From positions 1-47,884 of the forward strand of contig JANQQN010000020.1 in the NCBI GenBank assembly GCA_028289325.1: DNA of 47,884 bases, given 5' to 3'. This document shows positions 43,748-47,884 of this stretch, piece by piece (the stretch's first letter is position 1; every line of letters starts with the position of its first letter). This stretch comes from Myxococcota bacterium. Lineage in GTDB: Bacteria > Myxococcota > Kuafuiibacteriia > Kuafuiibacteriales > Kuafuiibacteriaceae. Under the pieces are notes generated by a model. That model had not been told where the DNA came from, ran no database searches, and worked only from the letters and a program-made list of their open reading frames with translations. Both the position numbers and the translations under genes were made by a program.

Positions 43748-44692
43748 CTAGCCGTTGTTTCGCCGCCACTGCCGGGGCGTCTGACCGTTGTGTTGCTTAA
43801 AGACCCGCGTGAAATGCGGCTGGTCGGAGAAGCCGCACGCAAGCGCAATGTCGAGAAGAGGGCGAGCGGGGTCGACGAGCATATCAATGGCTCGCTCTAT
43901 TCGGTATCGCAACAAGAACTGATGCGGTGGCTCCCCGACCACCTTTTTGAACACACGCGAAAAGTGCGAAGACGATAAGCCGACCGTGCGCGCCATCTCC
44001 TCGACGCCGATGGCGTGGCTGAACTCGCGCTCGAGGAAAGTGAGGAGGCGCCGATGCTGGTCAGCGGTATATGAAGCGGAGAACGCCGCATCACCTCCGT
44101 CGTCTTCGCCGTACTTGTAGATGAGCTTGACTAGAAATACCCGGGCCAGACTCTCGAACATCACATCGGACTCCGGCCCGCCCACGTGCAGCGCGTCCAT
44201 CAGCATGACCGCCGCCGTCGCGATATCCGCGTCCTTGAACTGCGGCAGATCCAAGAGCTGACGTTCGGTCAGCAGACGTCCGAGCTCGCTGCGAGCAAAG
44301 GCCTGCAAGCGGGCCGGCTCCAGCGTGATGATGATGACCTTCGAGCGCTGGTGCCAACGCCAGCCGCTGCGGGTCCCCGCCGGCGTGACCACGATCTGAT
44401 TCTTCTCGAGGATAAAGTCGCGGTGGACGCCGTTGCGCCAGTTCTCGACCCGGTGCGGCGTGTCCTTCAAGTTGACGAGCACATGATGCTGATCGAATGC
44501 CTCGGTCGGCATCGTGGCCGGCTCAGCTTCGAAGTACTCGAGAGACAACAGGGCGGCCGCTTTCGGCCGGACCACGTCGGCGGAGCGGATGAGCGGCTCG
44601 GACGGATAGACATCCTGATACCTCGGCACTGCTCGATGATATGAACCCAGGCTGATCGGGACCACCGGCGTTATCGCCAATAGATTCACCAC
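43748..44692 (-). CDS. AraC-family transcriptional regulator
   Basis: A 314-residue regulator. The N-terminal ligand domain has H-H-V-L-V-N-L and I-V-V-T-P-A-G-T-R-S-G-W. The C-terminal DNA-binding domain has two helix-turn-helix units: V-E-E-M-A-R-T-V-G-L-S-S-S-H-F-S-R-V-F-K, and L-D-I-A-L-A-C-G-F-S-D-Q-P-H-F-T-R-V-F-K with the family's P-x-x-W/R ending. The start is GTG 44692, with a second GTG next to it; no strong Shine-Dalgarno is visible. It is convergent with the SDR and divergent from the YciI/ECF pair, so its target is not clear. Confidence 0.88.
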   Translation of the reverse strand: MVNLLAITPVVPISLGSYHRAVPRYQDVYPSEPLIRSADVVRPKAAALLSLEYFEAEPATMPTEAFDQHHVLVNLKDTPHRVENWRNGVHRDFILEKNQIVVTPAGTRSGWRWHQRSKVIIITLEPARLQAFARSELGRLLTERQLLDLPQFKDADIATAAVMLMDALHVGGPESDVMFESLARVFLVKLIYKYGEDDGGDAAFSASYTADQHRRLLTFLEREFSHAIGVEEMARTVGLSSSHFSRVFKKVVGEPPHQFLLRYRIERAIDMLVDPARPLLDIALACGFSDQPHFTRVFKQHNGQTPRQWRRNNG

Positions 44693-44872
44693 CAGGTCCG
44701 TGAGCGGCGCGTTACCCGTCGGCCGTCGACGTCTTCCGACGTGGTCTGCTCGGCCTTCGGGTCGGCCGGTAAAGCAGTACGAGGCTCTGTCCGGCTCGCG
44801 GTCGGGTCTTGTATGTGTGTCGATGTCGGGTTTATGGTGACGTTCGGCGAGGCCAAAAAAAATGCAGCGTGT

Positions 44873-44899
44873 TGTCGATGTCGAGCGCGCTCGATCGTC
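44873..44899 (+). promoter_or_regulatory. candidate ECF42-type promoter for the DGPF/sigma operon
   Basis: TGTCGA at 44873-44878 followed by CGTC at 44896-44899, spacer 17 bp. A tandem second TGTCGA (44879-44884) also has CGAC 18 bp downstream. From memory, ECF42 targets in Streptomyces are reported with TGTCGA at -35 and CG(A/T)C at -10. A further TGTCGA at 44818-44823 has only CGTT. The site is about 93 bp before the DGPF start at 44992, so autoregulation is plausible. Confidence 0.55.
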
Positions 44900-44991
44900 G
44901 GGCGACCGAACCGGCCGCGACGGTTACCGTGCACGTCTGTTGAGGGCGCGCGTCGGCGCTCGGGGCGGGCCGGTCGGAAAGGGATACGACG

Positions 44992-45342
44992 ATGAAATTC
45001 ATGGTGCTGCTGTACGAGAACGAAGAGAACTGGAACAAGCTCAGCGAGACCGAGCAGCAAGAGATCTTCTCCGCGCACATGGCCTTTACCGAGGCGGCCA
45101 AGGCGGCCGGGGTCCTCGGCGGCGGGGAGCCGCTCGAGCCGCACACGACGGCGACCACCCTGCGTCGGCGCAACGGGCGCCTCACGCAGACCGACGGCCC
45201 GTTCGCGGAGACCAAGGAGCAGCTCGGCGGCTTCTACATCCTGGAGTGCAAAGACCTGGATGAAGCCACCGAGTGGGCGGCCAAAATCCCGGAGGTCGAC
45301 CGCGGTTCGGTGGAGATCCGGCCGATCATGAGCATGGGTTAG
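44992..45342 (+). CDS. YciI-like DGPF-domain protein, partner of an ECF42 sigma factor
   Basis: A 116-residue protein with the YciI/DGPF fold: M-K-F-M-V-L-L-Y-E-N-E at the start and the defining T-D-G-P-F-A-E-T-K-E-Q-L-G-G-F-Y at about residues 65-80. DGPF proteins are the conserved partners of ECF42 sigma factors, and a gene for one lies 73 bp downstream. Their biochemical activity is unclear. GGGATACGACG precedes the ATG. Confidence 0.9.
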   Translation: MKFMVLLYENEENWNKLSETEQQEIFSAHMAFTEAAKAAGVLGGGEPLEPHTTATTLRRRNGRLTQTDGPFAETKEQLGGFYILECKDLDEATEWAAKIPEVDRGSVEIRPIMSMG

Positions 45343-45354
45343 CCGAGCGAATGG

Positions 45355-45388
45355 GCGTCCACCGAGCCGACGACCGCTCGGTGGACGC
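45355..45388. promoter_or_regulatory. perfect 13-bp inverted repeat between the DGPF and sigma-factor genes
   Basis: GCGTCCACCGAGC (45355-45367) and GCTCGGTGGACGC (45376-45388) are exact reverse complements with an 8-nt spacer, the strongest hairpin in the window. It lies 13 bp after the DGPF stop and 27 bp before the sigma start. No T tract follows, so attenuation, mRNA stabilisation or a protein site are all possible. Confidence 0.65.
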
Positions 45389-45415
45389 GATTTGCTTCGC
45401 CAGCGGAGAACACCG

Positions 45416-46711
45416 ATGCAGGGACTCGCGCGCGTACTCGATCGGATCTACCGGCAGGAGTCGGGTCAGGTGCTCGCCACCTTGATCCGGGTCTTCGGTG
45501 ACTTTCAACTCGCCGAAGACGCGATGCAGGACGCCTTTCGGTCCGCGCTCGAGACCTGGCCGAGGACCGGATTGCCCGACGCCCCCGGGGCGTGGCTGAC
45601 CGCGACCGCTCGCCGTAAGGCGATCGACCGCCTTCGCCGCGGCAAGAACGCCGCGCGTAAAGGCGCAGAGCTCGCCTTGCTCGAACCCAGTGCGTTTACA
45701 CCGGCGGATGAGCCTTGCGATGGCGTCGAAGACGACCTCCTGCGGCTGATCTTCACCTGCTGTCACCCGGCCTTGTCACGCGAGGCGCAGCTCGCGTTAA
45801 CCCTTCGCACGGTTTGCGGCCTGCGCACGCAAGAAGTCGCTCGGGCCCTTTTGACCACCGAGTCGACGATGGCTCAGCGCCTTGTCCGGGCGAAGCAGAA
45901 GATCAGGAAAGCGGGCATCCCGTACGTCATTCCGACGGCGCGGGACTTGCCGGAGCGACTCGACGCTGTGCTCGCCGTGGTCTACCTGCTCTTCAACGAG
46001 GGCTACCTGGCCACCAGCGGTATCCGCCTGCTCCGGTTGGAGTTGTGTCGCGAGGCCATCCGCCTCGCGCGGCTGCTGCATGCTTGGTTCTGTGCCGGCG
46101 AGCAGGATAAGAAGCGCCTTTCGTCGTCGGGGACGGTCGCGGATATGTCGAGCGCGGCGACGGGCCTACTGGCGCTACTGCTGCTCCTCGACGCGCGGCG
46201 CGCGGCGCGGATCGATGACCGCGGTGATATTGTGCCTCTCGACGAGCAGGACCGCACCCGGTGGGACCGCGCGATGATCGCCGAAGGCACCGCTTTGGTC
46301 GAGCGCGCGATGTCGATGAAGCCGGTGGATGCGTATGCGATTCAGGCCGCCATTACATCGCTACACTGCAGCGCGACCACCGCCGCCGAAACCGACTGGC
46401 CGCAGATCGCCCTCCTGTACGATGAGCTACACGCGCGAACGCCGACCTCGGTGGTCACGCTCAATCGGGCGGTTGCATGGTCGATGGTCGAGGGGCCGGG
46501 CCTGGGCCTACGGTTGTTGGCTCGTGCGCGCGTGCAAGCGCCAGCCGGTGAAGGCCGACTTGCCTATGAGCTCGCCGAAGCCGACATGCGTCGCCGCAGC
46601 GGAGAACCCGCCGAGGCCCGTGCCGCGTGGCTTCGGGCGAGGCGGCTCGCGGAGAACGAAGCGGTGGTGCGCTTCATTGACCGCCGCATCAAAGAGATCG
46701 GGGAAGACTGA
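45416..46711 (+). CDS. ECF42-group RNA polymerase sigma factor with long C-terminal extension
   Basis: About 431 residues, much longer than a usual ECF factor. Sigma region 2 (F-Q-L-A-E-D-A-M-Q-D-A-F-R-S-A-L, P-G-A-W-L-T-A-T-A-R-R-K-A-I-D-R-L-R-R) and region 4 (L-R-T-Q-E-V-A-R-A-L-L-T-T-E-S-T-M-A-Q-R-L-V-R-A) occupy the first 180 residues. The rest is a TPR-like helical extension (DUF6596-type) with D-E-L-H-A-R-T-P-T-S-V-V-T-L-N-R-A. Group 42 factors lack anti-sigma genes and use this extension for control. ATG 45416 has GGAG at about 9 bp; the open extension to 45392 lies at the hairpin. Confidence 0.92.
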   Translation: MQGLARVLDRIYRQESGQVLATLIRVFGDFQLAEDAMQDAFRSALETWPRTGLPDAPGAWLTATARRKAIDRLRRGKNAARKGAELALLEPSAFTPADEPCDGVEDDLLRLIFTCCHPALSREAQLALTLRTVCGLRTQEVARALLTTESTMAQRLVRAKQKIRKAGIPYVIPTARDLPERLDAVLAVVYLLFNEGYLATSGIRLLRLELCREAIRLARLLHAWFCAGEQDKKRLSSSGTVADMSSAATGLLALLLLLDARRAARIDDRGDIVPLDEQDRTRWDRAMIAEGTALVERAMSMKPVDAYAIQAAITSLHCSATTAAETDWPQIALLYDELHARTPTSVVTLNRAVAWSMVEGPGLGLRLLARARVQAPAGEGRLAYELAEADMRRRSGEPAEARAAWLRARRLAENEAVVRFIDRRIKEIGED

Positions 46712-46770
46712 CGACCCGCCCCTGGCGCAGTCCGGGCGACGACGCACCCAAATCAGCGGGCTGCTGGACG

Positions 46771-47466
46771 TCAGCCGGAGGCGAGCTCTTCGAGGCCCTT
46801 TCGATCGACGATCCGGACGGAGGTTCGTTGTACATCGACGAGGCGGCGGCGCCGCAGGTCAGCCAGCACCCGCGACAAAGACTCCGGCGTGAGGGCGAGC
46901 CGAGACGCGAGCACCCGCTTCGGGATGTCGAGCGTAAACGCCTCTCGCTCCTTGGACGCGTCGAGGAGATGCTGGGCAATTCGTTCGACGGCAGTGTGTA
47001 GGGTCAGCTCGTCGATCGTCGTAACAAGTCGATGCATACGCTTCGCCATCAGTGACAGCATCCGGAGCGCAAGCTCCGGACTGGCCCGGATGAGCCGTTT
47101 CATCGAGGCGTTGTCGAAAGAGACGATCCGCGCCGGTCGGATGCAGATCGCATCGACCGGATAGGCGACCTCATCTTCCATGAACATGAGGGCCTCGGCG
47201 AAGAGCTGGTGGGGACGAATCACCTCTACCACCTGTTCCTGTCCCCCGGGTCTCGTCCGGCTCAGCTGTACGAGACCGGACTCGACCCAAAAGAAGCGAC
47301 GGACGGGATCGCCCTGGTGAAAAATGGGCTCTCGCGCCTTTCGCTGCTGTGAGCGGGCGCTCGCGACCATTTCCGCCCATTGCCTCTGGTCCAGCGCCTC
47401 TAGCACCGGATGGGTACGGGCCTCGGCTTGCCAGGTGGCGGCGGCGGACGACAGAACCCGAGTCAC
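46771..47466 (-). CDS. Crp/Fnr-family regulator divergent from hcp
   Basis: A 231-residue regulator. The cyclic-nucleotide-binding-like beta barrel (about 20-120: I-F-H-Q-G-D-P-V-R-R-F-F-W-V-E-S-G-L-V-Q-L) joins a long dimer helix and a winged HTH (R-V-L-A-S-R-L-A-L-T-P-E-S-L-S-R-V-L-A-D-L-R-R, about 180-203). No Fnr-type N-terminal Cys cluster is present, so it is closer to DNR/NnrR types. It is divergent from the hybrid-cluster protein gene with an FNR-like box between, so I infer control of hcp by NO or nitrosative stress. The start is GTG. Confidence 0.9.
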   Translation of the reverse strand: MTRVLSSAAATWQAEARTHPVLEALDQRQWAEMVASARSQQRKAREPIFHQGDPVRRFFWVESGLVQLSRTRPGGQEQVVEVIRPHQLFAEALMFMEDEVAYPVDAICIRPARIVSFDNASMKRLIRASPELALRMLSLMAKRMHRLVTTIDELTLHTAVERIAQHLLDASKEREAFTLDIPKRVLASRLALTPESLSRVLADLRRRRLVDVQRTSVRIVDRKGLEELASG

Positions 47467-47489
47467 GCCCGCCTATAACACGCAACCTC

Positions 47490-47503
47490 TTGACGTACAT
47501 CAA
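47490..47503. promoter_or_regulatory. FNR/DNR-type box between the Crp/Fnr gene and hcp
   Basis: TTGAC-GTAC-ATCAA matches the TTGAT-N4-ATCAA consensus at nine of ten defined positions, and with the flanking C and G forms a 16-bp dyad (47489-47504). Its centre is about 72 bp before the hcp ATG, so a start site near 47538 would place it at -41.5, the class II activation position. Confidence 0.75.
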
Positions 47504-47568
47504 GGCCCTTTTCTCGAGACTGAGCCAGCGTACCGGCCATGGCACTACGGACCTTCGCTGAAGCCGAG

Positions 47569-47884
47569 ATGTTTTGTTACCAGTGCGAGCAGACGGGCCA
47601 CTCCACGGCTTGCCTGACCCAGCGCGGAACCTGCGGCAAGACGCCCGACGTGGCCGCGCTGCAGGACCTGCTCATCCACGCCACCAAGGGCATCGGCAGC
47701 TATGCTCACCGGGCGGCCGAGCTTGGCGCTCGTGACGTGGAGGTGGACCGCTTCGTCCTCGAAGCCCTCTTTCTCACCGTCACCAATGTCAACTTCGATG
47801 CGGACGACATCCGCCGGTGGATCCGTCGCGCCGCCGCCATGCGCGATCGTGCCCGCACGCTTTATACCAAAGCCGCCCGCCGCC
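47569..47884 (+). CDS. hcp: hybrid-cluster protein (hydroxylamine reductase), 3' partial
   Basis: The first 105 codons are visible; the gene runs off the window end. The N-terminus M-F-C-Y-Q-C-E-Q-T carries the cluster motif C-x2-C-x8-C-x6-C (Cys3, Cys6, Cys15, Cys22) with T-C-G-K-T-P-D-V following, typical of Hcp. The helical segment L-Q-D-L-L-I-H-A-T-K-G-I follows. Hcp reduces NO or hydroxylamine and protects against nitrosative stress in anaerobic or micro-oxic cells. It is divergent from a Crp/Fnr regulator with an FNR-type box in between. No strong Shine-Dalgarno is visible. Confidence 0.93.
   Translation, partial: MFCYQCEQTGHSTACLTQRGTCGKTPDVAALQDLLIHATKGIGSYAHRAAELGARDVEVDRFVLEALFLTVTNVNFDADDIRRWIRRAAAMRDRARTLYTKAARR

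Noticed and set aside
44862..45263. A + strand frame overlapping the DGPF gene, starting after a run of A
   Set aside because: Its product is Arg/Gly shadow sequence and overlaps the recognisable DGPF gene in another frame.

Overview
The window is GC-rich, densely coding chromosomal DNA with 42 protein genes that I can support. It has many 1-4 bp start/stop overlaps (ATGA, GTGA, TGATG). The content suggests a free-living Gram-negative bacterium of the Myxococcota/deltaproteobacterial type: a secreted Ig-fold protein ending in a GC-rich MYXO-CTERM-like tail, lipoproteins, chains of single-domain response regulators, an ECF42-type sigma factor with its DGPF partner, and a lysine-rich ParB-like protein. 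Lineage is inferred from gene content only. I saw no rRNA, tRNA, CRISPR array, IS element or prophage.

Layout. 1-7.5 kb: the 3' end of a cadherin/Ig-like surface protein, a YiaA/B-type membrane protein, an OPT-family transporter with a coupled small membrane protein, and an RND efflux pump (permease plus adaptor). 7.5-14 kb: a divergent sugar-use locus with a GH1 beta-glucosidase on one side and a GH9 cellulase, an AmpG-like MFS permease and a beta-lactamase-fold lipoprotein on the other. 14-23 kb: ordinary metabolism, with a thiolase, an S9 prolyl oligopeptidase, a DUF3108-like periplasmic protein, a DUF937/YidB protein, a VOC protein, an AraC regulator, a GST and an ABC exporter.

23.1-28.9 kb is the least explained stretch. 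A small secreted basic protein is followed by an unrecognised gene on the minus strand. Divergent from that gene is a coupled pair: a large cytoplasmic protein with a histidine-kinase-like H-box and a degenerate ATPase-like C-terminus, and a protein with a receiver-like N-terminus and an unknown C-terminal domain. This looks like an atypical two-component module and is the best candidate for an undescribed system.

28.8-32.3 kb: a molybdate-type ABC operon led by an HTH/periplasmic-binding-domain regulator. 32.4-36.8 kb: a signalling cluster of three receiver proteins (single receiver, receiver-HDOD, receiver plus degenerate HD-GYP) and a PAS histidine kinase. 36.8-40.8 kb: a ParB-like protein, a methyltransferase, a soluble chemoreceptor and a bacteriohemerythrin. 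41-44.7 kb: a lipoprotein fusing two NTF2-like domains to an alpha/beta hydrolase, an SDR and an AraC regulator. 45-46.7 kb: the DGPF/ECF42 pair with a plausible autoregulatory promoter. 46.8-47.9 kb: a Crp/Fnr regulator divergent from hcp (hybrid-cluster protein, cut by the window end), with an FNR/DNR-type box between them.
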